NCBI RefSeq assembly: GCF_001308875.1
Contig: NZ_KQ465109.1
Location: forward strand, 62,001-126,000
Origin: Lysinibacillus sp. ZYM-1
Lineage (GTDB): Bacteria; Bacillota; Bacilli; Bacillales_A; Planococcaceae
DNA: 64,000 bases
Direction of reading: 5' to 3'
Both the position numbers and the translations under genes were made by a program. The notes beneath the pieces were generated by a model that saw nothing but the letters and a program-made list of their open reading frames with translations, was not told the DNA's origin and searched no databases. Of this stretch, positions 1-8,795 are shown one piece after another; within the stretch, counting starts at the first letter, position 1; each line of letters begins with the position of its first letter.

Positions 1-441
1 TCTTGTTCGAATGGTTGCTTCTGGACAATGGACAAGCTGTGCGATTTCGACTGTTGTCATCTCCTCAAAATAATACAAAATTAAGACCTCTCGATAGGCT
101 ACTGATAACGTAAATAACGCCTCTGTCAGCTCTTTTTTGACGGACTTCTCTAGCATCTCCTTTTCAGGCGTAATTGTCGATGTACGCCCAGTAATCTTTT
201 CAAATAATGTTAGTCGTTTACTTTTCCAACTCCGTAAATAATCATGGCTTCGATTGACTGTCATTTTTACTAAATATGTACGCAATGATGCTTCCTGGCG
301 AAACTGTCCCTGCTTTTGATAAAAGGCGATGAACACATCCTGCACAATATCTTCCGCTGTCGCCTTATTCTTCACGTATAGATAGGCGACCTTTAGTAAG
401 TAATCACCGTGCTCCTCGATCACTCGTTCAATATCCATCAT
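1..441 (-). CDS. ECF-type RNA polymerase sigma factor (3' end cut by window edge)
   Basis: An alternative sigma factor that would direct RNA polymerase to a small regulon, usually of envelope-stress genes. 147 codons are visible and no stop is reached. The visible protein has sigma region 2 (about residues 8-75, with the ATAEDIVQDVF core) and the start of region 4 (from about 105, YYFEEMTTVEIAQL, then an HTH beginning). The start is ATG-ATG behind AGGTGA. It is a paralogue of the sigma gene at 8788-9294: the EH(G/A)D(Y/H)LL, YVKN and EDIVQ(D/E)VFI stretches match. Its anti-sigma gene, if any, lies outside the window. The ECF class is clear; the subgroup and target promoters are unknown. Confidence 0.9.
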   Translation of the reverse strand, partial: MMDIERVIEEHGDYLLKVAYLYVKNKATAEDIVQDVFIAFYQKQGQFRQEASLRTYLVKMTVNRSHDYLRSWKSKRLTLFEKITGRTSTITPEKEMLEKSVKKELTEALFTLSVAYREVLILYYFEEMTTVEIAQLVHCPEATIRTR

Positions 442-502
442 TGCTCTCACCTACTTTCTACACTACTGACGGACGTCGCTGTCAAAGCGATTCATTTTTT
501 CT

Positions 503-551
503 ATAAAAAATAAAAAAATCCGCAATTGCCACTTCCAAGCCATTGCGGATT
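503..551 (-). terminator. Rho-independent terminator of the ABC exporter operon
   Basis: Ten-base arms AATCCGCAAT (517-526) and ATTGCGGATT (542-551) form a perfect stem, followed on the minus strand by a T-rich run. It lies just after the stop of the ATPase gene. Confidence 0.85.
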
Positions 552-566
552 CTTTGAAACCAACTA

Positions 567-1325
567 TTAAATACCAATTTCTCGCATTGTAGTTGCAACT
601 TTTGCCATTCTATCATCTAAATCTATGCCTGTGTATCTTGGTAAAGGCAATTCACTAATAATAGATCCATCACCCATAAAGAAAATACGCTCTGTTCGCG
701 CAGCAATTTTCGGATCATGTGTCACAAGCATAACCGTAGTCCCTTCCCTGTTGATGGAGGCTAGGATATCCATAATTTCCTGTGCAGACGTTGAATTTAA
801 TGCGCCTGTCGGCTCATCACCAAAAATCATTGGTGGGCTACTAATTAATGCACGACAAATGCCTGCACGCTGAAGCTGTCCACCAGAAACTTGGGTAATG
901 TCTCGTTTTGCTAAGTCAGCAATGCCCATCTTTTTCATGATGCTCTGGGCTCTTTCTGTTAAAGCAACTATATTTGTTCGCTTGTCACGCACTGCGGGTA
1001 ACAATATATTATCAAGGATATTTAAGCTTTTGAGAAAGGTCGGCTGCTGAAACACAAAGCCCATCCTCGTCCGACGGAGTTCGGCAAGCTCTTTGTCATT
1101 AAGTGCAGTTAAATCGACCCCTTCAAAAAAAACACGACCGTGATCAATGCTGTCCATACCACTTAGAGCATAGAGCAAGGTTGATTTGCCACAACCAGAT
1201 GGACCCATTATTGCAACGAACTCTCCTTCATATAAATCGATGGTTACAGCCTTTAAAACCTGATGCCGTTCTGTACCGACCTGAAATGACTTGGCTATTT
1301 GTTCACCACTCACAAGTTTTTTCAT
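567..1325 (-). CDS. ABC transporter ATP-binding protein (MacB/LolD class)
   Basis: ATPase subunit that would power the FtsX-type permease encoded just upstream. Visible motifs: Walker A GPSGCGKS (residues 41-48), Q-loop QQ (93-94), signature VSGGQ (146-150), Walker B MIFGDE (166-171) and switch His203. The 252-aa length is normal for this class. The start is ATG behind AAAGGAG. It is the last gene of a tetR-permease-ATPase operon, 3 bp after the permease stop. MacB/LolD-class pairs usually move peptides or lipids, or act as mechanotransmission machines, rather than importing nutrients. The substrate cannot be read from the sequence; antimicrobial peptide or drug efflux is plausible because a TetR repressor leads the operon. 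Confidence 0.93.
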   Translation of the reverse strand: MKKLVSGEQIAKSFQVGTERHQVLKAVTIDLYEGEFVAIMGPSGCGKSTLLYALSGMDSIDHGRVFFEGVDLTALNDKELAELRRTRMGFVFQQPTFLKSLNILDNILLPAVRDKRTNIVALTERAQSIMKKMGIADLAKRDITQVSGGQLQRAGICRALISSPPMIFGDEPTGALNSTSAQEIMDILASINREGTTVMLVTHDPKIAARTERIFFMGDGSIISELPLPRYTGIDLDDRMAKVATTMREIGI

Positions 1326-1328
1326 GTT

Positions 1329-3647
1329 CTACTCCTTTATATGATCCATTATTTTTATATGTCCTGCCTGGAACGTACCAATAAGCGTTGCTAGAAGCAC
1401 GACGCTTAAGAGAGCTAATGGGCAAAAAACATAGGCAGTTAGCGGATTAATCATAAAATCAAATGAAGCCGCACCGAATGATGCAATGACCGTGGACGTC
1501 AGGAACTCTCCTAATGTGTTGGCTAGAAATGTCCCTGCAATAATGGCCAAAATTAAAACAACAACTGAACGAACCGCATATTGTATCGAAATATCTACGT
1601 TTGTAAAGCCAATCGCTTTCATGATGGCGATTGGAGACCGATCCTTCGCGATAAGCATTTTCATAAATAACAGTGTCACCAGCACACACATGACGAGTGC
1701 TACCACAAGCGCTGCACTTGATACTTTCTTAATGGCGTTGATGGTCGTTCCGAACGTTTGATGGATATAATCATTAATGCCTGAAACCTTGGCAAAATGG
1801 AGTGTATCCGCATATTCTGAGACCTTTTTTTCGACTTGCGATTGCTTCGACAACGTACCATAGATAACATTCCACATGCTTTCCGTGGAATCATCGGAGA
1901 AAGCTGCCTTCGCCGTTTTTCCACCATTTGTTATATCCGAATAAATACCACTCACTGTCATGGTTTTCGTTTCACCTTGAACAATCAAAGGAATGCTATC
2001 ACCTACTTTTTTCTGAAGCTCCTCCGCATTAAGTACCGAAAGCGCGATTTCATCCTGAGCTACCGGTGCCTTACCTCGGGCGTATTCAACAGGGAAAATC
2101 GTATGGTCGCCAAGCTCTATTTTTAGGCTATCTTCTACACCCTCACTCGAGATTGTTGTAAACTTTTTCGTCGTAAGAATCGTATAATCTGTAATGGCTT
2201 CGTCATGCTCTAACATGTTAGCCACAGCTGTTACATGCTGAACATTTTGGTCACCTTGTGGAATATCAATGCGAATGTCGCTATTGCCAATCCCCATATA
2301 AGTCGTAAAGTTTTTGGAGGAAATCGTGTTGTATAAATTTTGTGGAACAATGATCATAAATGTGGCTAATATTAATACGGTAAGCATTGTAGCATACAAA
2401 CTTTTGCGTGAAAGCACATCCTTCACGCCCAGAAAAAGATTGATTGGAAACCTTTTATTGGAGCTGATGTTTAGCCATTTTGCATGTCTTGCATTACCAC
2501 GCATCGTGCCAAAACGGATGGCCTGAACAGCTGATAGCTTGTGAAACTGTTTCAAAACGAATTGCACATAAACCAATATGGAGCTAAATACTAGTAAAAG
2601 GCCAATGGTAGTGAACAGCCATACAAGTGACCTATTTGCCGTATCTCCCATATACAGCCGGATATTTTCCAAAAGAGCATCCCTTAGAATAAAGGAAAAT
2701 GTAAAACCTAGCACACAGCCAAAGGCAGCCATAACGCCATATTTTGCAAGATACATTTTCTGTATATCAGCAACACGTAAACCCATTGCTTTCATCACAC
2801 CGATTTCACGATAATCCTCTTCCATTTTAGTGAGCAAGGTGAAACGGATACACATAAATGCAATGGCCACCACAAGTAGGCTAATCAATAAAATAACAGT
2901 GATCATCAGTCCATCAGATAAAGCATTCAGCATTTTAAATAGCGGCAACGTAATCGTAGGGCCGTTCGCTTCTAAACCTGCACGATTATAGGCCTCTTCG
3001 AAGCTTCTTACATCAGCCAAATTTTTCAAACGAAACTCTATTAAATATTCAATAGTGCCAGCTGCCTGGATCGCCGCATAATCCTCTTCACTGACAAGAA
3101 ATCGTTTGGAGGAGGCTAGCATAGAATTCATTTGAGAATCCCGTAAAAACCCCGCAATTGTAAAAGGCTTATTATGAACCACCACTGTGTCACCCAGCTT
3201 GGCTGTGCCATCCTTCATATAGCCTACAGGTACATAAATGTCACCATTTTTCACTTCAATCACTTGGCCATCAAGGTTAAGTAAATAATCAAATTTCTCA
3301 CTTTGCGTACTAAATCCATTGTCCTGTACACTTTGGGCAAGTGTGTTGCCTGCAATGGTTATCTTGGCACCATCTACATTGAGAAATTCATTTATCTGAA
3401 ATTCATCTACTTGTTCATTTTGCTCAGCAAAGTCAATAAGCCTTGCTTGGTCGATAGCACCTGAGTGCATCTGAAGAAAATGAGATGTTTCAGCTTGCTT
3501 CATTAACGTGTCAATGGCACTCGATAAATGGACGATCAGAACGGCTGAAAGTGTAACAAGCATAGCCGCAGCTGCTACAAATAGCGTTATCATACATGTA
3601 ATCAGCTTACTTTTCGCTATATCATTCCGTACAATTTTGAGATACAT
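1329..3647 (-). CDS. ABC transporter permease, FtsX family (two FtsX domains)
   Basis: Membrane subunit partnering the ATPase at 567-1325. The 772-aa protein has an N-terminal transmembrane segment (about 15-40), a large extracellular domain, three membrane segments of a first FtsX domain (about 245-385), another membrane segment near 425, a second extracellular domain, and a second FtsX domain with three segments (about 650-770). The repeated (I/V)xxMKA(M/I)G motif before each domain's helices is typical of FtsX permeases. The start ATG follows AAAGGGG. The gene lies 38 bp after the TetR gene. It resembles the large double-FtsX permeases of Firmicutes linked to export or envelope remodelling; the substrate is unknown. 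Confidence 0.92.
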   Translation of the reverse strand: MYLKIVRNDIAKSKLITCMITLFVAAAAMLVTLSAVLIVHLSSAIDTLMKQAETSHFLQMHSGAIDQARLIDFAEQNEQVDEFQINEFLNVDGAKITIAGNTLAQSVQDNGFSTQSEKFDYLLNLDGQVIEVKNGDIYVPVGYMKDGTAKLGDTVVVHNKPFTIAGFLRDSQMNSMLASSKRFLVSEEDYAAIQAAGTIEYLIEFRLKNLADVRSFEEAYNRAGLEANGPTITLPLFKMLNALSDGLMITVILLISLLVVAIAFMCIRFTLLTKMEEDYREIGVMKAMGLRVADIQKMYLAKYGVMAAFGCVLGFTFSFILRDALLENIRLYMGDTANRSLVWLFTTIGLLLVFSSILVYVQFVLKQFHKLSAVQAIRFGTMRGNARHAKWLNISSNKRFPINLFLGVKDVLSRKSLYATMLTVLILATFMIIVPQNLYNTISSKNFTTYMGIGNSDIRIDIPQGDQNVQHVTAVANMLEHDEAITDYTILTTKKFTTISSEGVEDSLKIELGDHTIFPVEYARGKAPVAQDEIALSVLNAEELQKKVGDSIPLIVQGETKTMTVSGIYSDITNGGKTAKAAFSDDSTESMWNVIYGTLSKQSQVEKKVSEYADTLHFAKVSGINDYIHQTFGTTINAIKKVSSAALVVALVMCVLVTLLFMKMLIAKDRSPIAIMKAIGFTNVDISIQYAVRSVVVLILAIIAGTFLANTLGEFLTSTVIASFGAASFDFMINPLTAYVFCPLALLSVVLLATLIGTFQAGHIKIMDHIKE

Positions 3648-3685
3648 AGGTCACCCCTTTGTCAGTTTTCAGACCCTAAGTACTA

Positions 3686-4333
3686 TTATTTCGTATGGCC
3701 TTCCCCTTCATTGCCAAACATTTGCATCATGTACAACAAACTACCGCTTTCCACACCAAGCATTCGTTCCACATTGAAGATAAATGCTGGGATGCGAGCA
3801 GCACGCTCTTCATTTGACAACATCACTAGATCATCATCGAAGACTGTATTTGTATAAGCGACTATCATCTCCATGCACTCATATGGGTACGGGGTATGAT
3901 AAACACCTTGTTCAATGCCCTCACGGATGATGCCCGTAAGTAATGGCGGTACTTGATTAATGACTACCTGCTGTATTTTTCGATGCATTAATGCATTTTG
4001 CGGCTTATGAATGTGCTCCATAATTTCCTGCCCATTTGCTTGCTGCATATTTAGTGCCATCACAACCCTCAATATGCGCTCATTCACAGCAATACTATTG
4101 TCTGCTGCTACCGCCCTTGCCCTTGTTAACATTGCTTCTGTATAGCGCTCTATGAGAGCATCCATAATATCTTCCTTGGATTTAAAGTGATAATAAAGTG
4201 TACCGCGTGCAATCCCTACTTTTTCAAGAATATTATTTGTACTAGTGCCATCAAACCCCTTTTGCGTAAACAATTCATCTGCCGCGTCTAAAATTTCATT
4301 TCTACGTTCTTCTGCTTTTTTCATTTCCCTCAT
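3686..4333 (-). CDS. TetR/AcrR family transcriptional repressor
   Basis: DNA-binding regulator, 215 aa. The N-terminal HTH (about residues 10-55) has the family pattern: RRNEILDAADELF, then KVGIARGTLYYHFKSKEDI. The C-terminal part is a helical ligand-binding domain with no assignable ligand. It is the first gene of the operon that continues into the FtsX permease and ATPase, so it most likely represses its own exporter operon. A near-perfect 15-bp palindrome lies 21 bp before the start codon. The start ATG has GGAG 8 nt upstream. Family assignment is firm; the inducer is unknown. Confidence 0.92.
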   Translation of the reverse strand: MREMKKAEERRNEILDAADELFTQKGFDGTSTNNILEKVGIARGTLYYHFKSKEDIMDALIERYTEAMLTRARAVAADNSIAVNERILRVVMALNMQQANGQEIMEHIHKPQNALMHRKIQQVVINQVPPLLTGIIREGIEQGVYHTPYPYECMEMIVAYTNTVFDDDLVMLSNEERAARIPAFIFNVERMLGVESGSLLYMMQMFGNEGEGHTK

Positions 4334-4353
4334 AACAACAACTCCTCACAATT

Positions 4354-4414
4354 GACCGACTGTCTGTCGAATAAACTTATCCTTATCGTAGCACAGGTTT
4401 ATTCTCCATGGCAA
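4354..4414 (-). promoter_or_regulatory. Promoter and candidate TetR operator
   Basis: On the minus strand, a -35 TTGCCA (4409-4414) and -10 TACGAT (4385-4390) are 18 bp apart. Just downstream, GACCGAC-T-GTCTGTC (4354-4368) is a 15-bp palindrome with one mismatch. A repressor bound there would block the start of the tetR-ABC operon. The palindrome is seen; the regulator assignment is inferred from position. Confidence 0.6.
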
Positions 4415-4422
4415 TATTTTCT

Positions 4423-4454
4423 ATAAAAAAAAGAATCTGCACGATGCAGACTCT
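4423..4454 (-). terminator. Rho-independent terminator of the XRE/DUF2975 pair
   Basis: Arms AGAATCTGCA (4432-4441) and TGCAGACTCT (4445-4454) with a 3-nt loop are followed on the minus strand by a run of T. The stem overlaps the stop codon of the XRE gene. Confidence 0.85.
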
Positions 4455-4675
4455 TATTGTTGTGTATCTTCATTCCTTTTATATTCTAAAATATCGCCAG
4501 GCTGACATTCTAACGCCTCACAAATCGCCTCTAATGTTGAAAAGCGAATCGCTTTCGCCTTGCCATTTTTCAATATAGAAAGATTCGCCATCGTAATGCC
4601 GACCTTTTCTGAAAGTTCTGTTACACTCATTTTCCGTTTCGCCAACATGACATCAATATTGATAATCATTGCCAT
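4454..4675 (-). CDS. Small XRE-family HTH regulator (YozG type)
   Basis: About 73 aa, essentially one Cro/CI helix-turn-helix: KMSVTELSEKVGITMANLSIL is the HTH core, followed by FSTLEAICEALECQPGDILEY. The start is set at the ATG (4675) that sits 5 nt after AGGTGA; a GTG three codons earlier would overlap the SD. It follows the DUF2975 membrane protein gene by 10 bp. This pairing of a DUF2975 membrane protein with a tiny XRE regulator is common in Firmicutes, and the regulator is thought to be linked to the membrane partner. The target is unknown. Confidence 0.88.
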   Translation of the reverse strand: MAMIINIDVMLAKRKMSVTELSEKVGITMANLSILKNGKAKAIRFSTLEAICEALECQPGDILEYKRNEDTQQ

Positions 4676-4685
4676 AGTACTCACC

Positions 4686-5156
4686 TCAAACCGTTAAGTC
4701 ATTTTCAGATTTGATATCGATGGCATTTTTTAGAAGCTTTTGAAGAACAGCAGCAAAAACTGCAACGACAAAAGAAGCACCAATAATAACCATTCCGATA
4801 AGTATAAGACCAGGGGCATCGTCTACTTCCGCAGCATAGTATATCAGTGGCATGCCAACCACATAAACACTACTAATGATAATTGCACAATATTTGATTT
4901 TAATTAAAGCTTTTACTGACAGCTCTGAAAATGCGATGTTTTGATCAATATAGCTTAACAGTTTGATCGTCGTGTATAGAGCAACAAAATAAGCGAATGC
5001 CGTTGAATAGACGCCAAGTAAAGCAACAATCGTTAAAACCGGAGAATGCTGCACTGTATCTAAAGCAACACGTGGCACCACCCATATACATAAGGCAAAA
5101 ACCGGCAATCCCATTAGAAAAACAGCGATCTTTAAAAAGAGCGTTTCTCGTTTCAT
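4686..5156 (-). CDS. DUF2975 family membrane protein
   Basis: A 156-aa integral membrane protein with four predicted segments (about residues 8-30, 42-72, 90-112 and 120-145) and a short cytoplasmic tail. The size, four-helix layout and following XRE gene fit the DUF2975 family. The start is taken as the ATG (5156) that has GAGGTG 6 nt upstream; a GTG three codons earlier lies inside that SD. It forms a two-gene operon with the XRE regulator. No enzymatic motif is visible. The family has no established function; membrane sensing coupled to the HTH partner is a guess. Confidence 0.8.
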   Translation of the reverse strand: MKRETLFLKIAVFLMGLPVFALCIWVVPRVALDTVQHSPVLTIVALLGVYSTAFAYFVALYTTIKLLSYIDQNIAFSELSVKALIKIKYCAIIISSVYVVGMPLIYYAAEVDDAPGLILIGMVIIGASFVVAVFAAVLQKLLKNAIDIKSENDLTV

Positions 5157-5264
5157 CTCACGCACCTCTTTTATTTATTATCCTATTCAATTTACCACAA
5201 CATTTATCGTTTTTCAATAAATTTTTATCTTAATTCAAGAAAATAATCATCATCCATTATTTGA

Positions 5265-5314
5265 TTTACTTTCATATTAGTTTTGTTATAATCAATCCAT
5301 ATATAGGAAGGAGG
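5265..5314 (+). promoter_or_regulatory. Sigma-A type promoter and SD of the GNAT gene
   Basis: TTTACT (5265-5270) and a perfect TATAAT (5287-5292) are 16 bp apart. The SD AGGAAGGAGG follows at about 5305-5314 and justifies the TTG start at 5322. Confidence 0.6.
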
Positions 5315-5321
5315 AATTTAG

Positions 5322-5876
5322 TTGATTTACCAACCGTCAGAAAAAACAATAGAAACAGAGCGTCTCATGCTCCGACTTTTCACAGAAGAAGATGCACCTG
5401 AAGTGAGTTTATTATGTAACAATTATGCCCTTTACAAAAGTACGTTAAATTTACCCTATCCTTATACGTTAGCGTGTGCATTGTCTTGGATTTCCAATCA
5501 TCAACAAAATTTTGAGCAGGAGAAACTTTATGAATTTGCTGTAACAGACAAACAAAGTGGTCATTTATATGGGGCCATCGGACTGTCAAATCGTCAACAA
5601 CATCAAAATGGAGAAATTGCTTATTGGATTGGTGAGCCCTATTGGGGGAATGGCTATGGAACAGAAGCTGCCCGAGCAATTATTGAGTTTGCCTTTAAAG
5701 AGAAACAGTATCACCGTGTTTATGCACAGTATTTTCTTTCCAATCCCGCCTCTGGCAAAATCATGGAGAAATGTGGTATGAGCTATGAGGGAACCTTAAA
5801 AGATCATGTTTTTAAAGCCGGTACTTTTGAAGATATCATTTATTATGGCATTATCAACCCTAACACTAGTTTGTAA
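5322..5876 (+). CDS. GNAT family N-acetyltransferase (RimJ/RimL-like)
   Basis: Transfers an acetyl group from acetyl-CoA to an amine, either a protein N-terminus or a small molecule. The 184-aa protein begins ETERLMLRLFTEEDA, the usual opening of RimJ/RimL-type GNATs. It carries the acetyl-CoA loop WGNGYGTEAA (about residues 108-117), preceded by AYWIGEPY, and ends with the CGMxxEGTLKDHVF stretch of the family. TTG start at 5322 with a strong SD. Single-gene unit with its own promoter and terminator, divergent from the DUF2975 pair. The acceptor substrate is not predictable. Confidence 0.92.
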   Translation: MIYQPSEKTIETERLMLRLFTEEDAPEVSLLCNNYALYKSTLNLPYPYTLACALSWISNHQQNFEQEKLYEFAVTDKQSGHLYGAIGLSNRQQHQNGEIAYWIGEPYWGNGYGTEAARAIIEFAFKEKQYHRVYAQYFLSNPASGKIMEKCGMSYEGTLKDHVFKAGTFEDIIYYGIINPNTSL

Positions 5877-5885
5877 ACCTACGTA

Positions 5886-5918
5886 AAAGAGGCACCTACT
5901 ATGAAGTCATGCCTCTTT
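5886..5918. terminator. Bidirectional terminator between GNAT and GGDEF genes
   Basis: Arms AAAGAGGCA (5886-5894) and TGCCTCTTT (5910-5918) with T-rich flanks on both strands, between convergent genes. Confidence 0.8.
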
Positions 5919-5922
5919 CTCT

Positions 5923-7371
5923 TTAAATACCATTTCCCACATCACAATAATGATTATAGTGAGTAATTTGGTTACGTCCATTACGTTTCGACTTATAGAG
6001 TGCTTCATCCGCATGTTGGATCAGCTCTTCCACTTTCTTAATCTTGCCATAATTATTGGTACTGACACCAATACTAAATTCCAAATGGACTGTTTCTTTA
6101 TGAACCGTGAGCGATAGAGAAGTTAAAGTTTGATAAAGATTGTCGGCCAATGTATTCGCCGATTCACCCTCCTTTATTTGACTGAGTATAATAAACTCGT
6201 CTCCACCAAAACGTGCGACGATGGACTCAAAGGGCTTAAAATAATCTTGTAATGTTTTGGCCGTATTCGTTAAAGCATCGTCTCCAAATAGATGACCATT
6301 CATATCATTGATTTCTTTAAAATGGTCTAAATCCACCATCATTAAAGCTAATTGTTGATTGCCTTCAGTTGCTTTTTCGACCATCCTCTTTGCATTTTCA
6401 TCAAAATAACGCCGATTGTAAATATTCGTTAGTGGATCGAAATAAGCATTTTTTTCAAATTGCTTCTTATGATCGTTGTACTCCATTTCAAATAATACAT
6501 GAGAGTAATTTTCACGTTGAATTTCTAACAAAATATTAATATATTCTTTTTGGACAGCACATAAAACGATTTTATTGCCTTGATCCTCAATCAGCTTCAC
6601 TAAAGAATTATAGATGATTTGAAGCAAAGACAGGTCATTGTTTTGCAAAGCATAATGTTTAGTCTTTTGATATAAATCAATGGCCTCGCTTATACGCCCT
6701 TGTCTTTCACAGAGTAAGGCATATGCATTGAAGACCTCTAGTTGCACTTTTGAATAAGGCGGTATATGGATCGTGGCTAAAAGTTCTTGTAATAGTACAT
6801 TGGCTTCATCAAATTCCTCCAGCCATATCAACGCTACAGCTAGGTTCGTTTTCGGATACATGATTCCTGTATAAGGCTCTAAATGCTTCTCTTCAAACGC
6901 ATTCGAGTAGTAAAGACTTTTTAAGGCGAATTCCTTGGCTGTGCGATAATTGCCCATTGAAATTTCCAAATCGCTCAGATTATTATAAATTTTCCCCATG
7001 CTCTCCACATGTTGAACTGTTTCAGCAATTTTTAATCCCTTTAACATTAACTCTTCGGATTTCTTTAGGTGACCAAATGTCCCCCAATAAATGGCGGCTA
7101 AATTATAATATTGAATTAAATCAATATCATCACCATGCACAAAGGTTAGCTCTCGATATTGTTCGAGCACACTAATCGATAGCTGTAAATCCCCTGTCTG
7201 AAAATAACTGGCACAGCTATAACGTAATAGAAGGATTGCCTTATCATACATTTCAAGCTTAATGGCACTTTCGACTGCGGCACTACTTATTTCTATATAT
7301 TCTAAAAAACGATCCGCATTATATAATTCATTGAGCGTAATCCATAATTCTTCAAATTCTTGTACGTTCAT
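5923..7371 (-). CDS. Diguanylate cyclase: TPR repeats plus GGDEF domain
   Basis: Makes the second messenger cyclic di-GMP from two GTP. The N-terminal ~300 residues are helical TPR-like repeats (for example EKSE...LKGLKIAE, YNNLSDLEISMGNYRTAKEFALKSL, AYALLCERQGRISEAIDLYQK), likely a protein-binding sensor. The C-terminal GGDEF domain (about 312-475) has DPLTNIYNRRYF, metal-binding VDLDHFKEIND and the intact active site RFGGDEF (GGDEF at 389-393). The inhibitory RxxD site upstream is absent (Pro and Ser instead), so product inhibition is not expected. No membrane segment: cytoplasmic. Start set at ATG 7371, which has AGGGGGAG just upstream, rather than a GTG seven codons earlier. Confidence 0.93.
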   Translation of the reverse strand: MNVQEFEELWITLNELYNADRFLEYIEISSAAVESAIKLEMYDKAILLLRYSCASYFQTGDLQLSISVLEQYRELTFVHGDDIDLIQYYNLAAIYWGTFGHLKKSEELMLKGLKIAETVQHVESMGKIYNNLSDLEISMGNYRTAKEFALKSLYYSNAFEEKHLEPYTGIMYPKTNLAVALIWLEEFDEANVLLQELLATIHIPPYSKVQLEVFNAYALLCERQGRISEAIDLYQKTKHYALQNNDLSLLQIIYNSLVKLIEDQGNKIVLCAVQKEYINILLEIQRENYSHVLFEMEYNDHKKQFEKNAYFDPLTNIYNRRYFDENAKRMVEKATEGNQQLALMMVDLDHFKEINDMNGHLFGDDALTNTAKTLQDYFKPFESIVARFGGDEFIILSQIKEGESANTLADNLYQTLTSLSLTVHKETVHLEFSIGVSTNNYGKIKKVEELIQHADEALYKSKRNGRNQITHYNHYCDVGNGI

Positions 7372-7574
7372 ACCGCTCCCCCTTATCTTCACCCTTACAT
7401 CTTTAATACTACCTTCGCCCTTAAAATATTACAATTCTTTGGACTCATTTATTTTTACGTAATTAAGTAATTAATACTAGTTAGGAAAATAATTGTGTAT
7501 TTTATCCTATATTAGATTTTTTATGTTCTAATGGGAAATTTAACATGGTATCTTCACTATAATTTTCTCGTAAA

Positions 7575-7605
7575 CAAAAAACAAGCCTCTTTAACAGAGA
7601 CTTGT
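7575..7605 (-). terminator. Rho-independent terminator of the sigma/anti-sigma operon
   Basis: Arms ACAAGCCTCT (7581-7590) and AGAGACTTGT (7596-7605), one mismatch, with T-run on the minus strand, directly after the stop of the anti-sigma gene. Confidence 0.82.
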
Positions 7606-8795
7606 TAAGAATCTTCTATACCTAATAGTGCTTTTAATTCCTTGGCTCTTTTGGAACTTAGTTGGATTTCTCCACTTCCTACCTTTTGAAGATAAAGAGA
7701 TCCACCATATCCCTTCCACATTTCAATACGTACCCCCTCCACCTGAAAGGAATATTCGGGAGGTCTTTTCATATAGTCAGCAGACTGCCATGGCATATCC
7801 TGCAAGAATCGGGCTACTTCTTGTTCATTTTGGAGATCGAGTTCCTTTGTGACGATCGGTTCTAACATTTCCACTTTGTTTAATAAGCCATATCTTTGTA
7901 CACTTCCATTTTCCTCCATGCTACCCGTTCCCATCGAATAAAGCTTGATATAATTACCCTGTTCTACAGGAAAATCAGCTAACACAGGATACCAATCAGC
8001 TTGCTTATATTTTTCTTCAAGCTGTTCCTCCGTCATGTTATCGAGATCTTTCGGAATAACCCCTTCAATAAATAAAAAGACATTTGACTCTACCTTTGCA
8101 ACTGTACCTACTAATGAGGTGCCAGATGAACTAGTGCGGAGCTCAATGTTATTGTCATTTTGAAATGCTGTCGCCTGCTCAGCAAAATTTGCTTGGAAGT
8201 ACAATATGGCCTCTATATCTGCTACTCCATTATAAGCATAAAAAGTTGGATATTTTTCCTTATACATGTCGTAGAGCTTTGTTCGAGCTGTATACATTGG
8301 CAGGATTGGTTTGAGATAAAGATCAACATATTTACTCGGTTCCAGTCCTTGAAAAAGAGCCTCGTATTCAGGTGATTGCTTTAGCATTTCGAGTTGCTCA
8401 ACGTGTTTCTTTCTCTCCGCCTCAAGTTCATCCTTCGAATAGGCAATCCCTAATGACTTTGCAAAATAGTAGGCGGCAACGAGCTGCTCATAGGATCGAT
8501 AGGCCTCTTTTTTATAATATTCCTGCTCTTGCCCTGGCCACATCATATGGCTGATTCGTTCGAAGTGCTCAAGCTGTTTTTCATGAAACAATGAGGTCGT
8601 TTGTGTTGTATCCTTCCCTAAAAGTTGCATCATAACAAACCCTGCCATACAAAGTGTAAGCACGACTGTCAACAGTTTGAATCGAATAGGTTTTCTGTTG
8701 GGATACCTTGGTTGTAGGACACGTTGTTTGACACGTTCTTTGCTCGCCGTCATATCACCCGCTACTTTTACTAATTCTTTGTGTACATCACTCAT
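7605..8795 (-). CDS. Probable membrane anti-sigma factor
   Basis: A 396-aa protein with a ~39-residue cytoplasmic N-terminus, one membrane segment (about 40-59, LLTVVLTLCMAGFVMMQLL) and a large extracytoplasmic part of about 335 residues. No catalytic motif is seen. The reading frame overlaps the 3' end of the ECF sigma gene by 8 bp, so the two are translationally coupled. That coupling and the topology are the classical arrangement of an anti-sigma factor that holds its sigma at the membrane. The external domain is unusually large and has no family I recognise. SD GGAGGTG lies 7 nt before the ATG. The role rests on context, not on a recognised domain. Confidence 0.75.
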   Translation of the reverse strand: MSDVHKELVKVAGDMTASKERVKQRVLQPRYPNRKPIRFKLLTVVLTLCMAGFVMMQLLGKDTTQTTSLFHEKQLEHFERISHMMWPGQEQEYYKKEAYRSYEQLVAAYYFAKSLGIAYSKDELEAERKKHVEQLEMLKQSPEYEALFQGLEPSKYVDLYLKPILPMYTARTKLYDMYKEKYPTFYAYNGVADIEAILYFQANFAEQATAFQNDNNIELRTSSSGTSLVGTVAKVESNVFLFIEGVIPKDLDNMTEEQLEEKYKQADWYPVLADFPVEQGNYIKLYSMGTGSMEENGSVQRYGLLNKVEMLEPIVTKELDLQNEQEVARFLQDMPWQSADYMKRPPEYSFQVEGVRIEMWKGYGGSLYLQKVGSGEIQLSSKRAKELKALLGIEDS

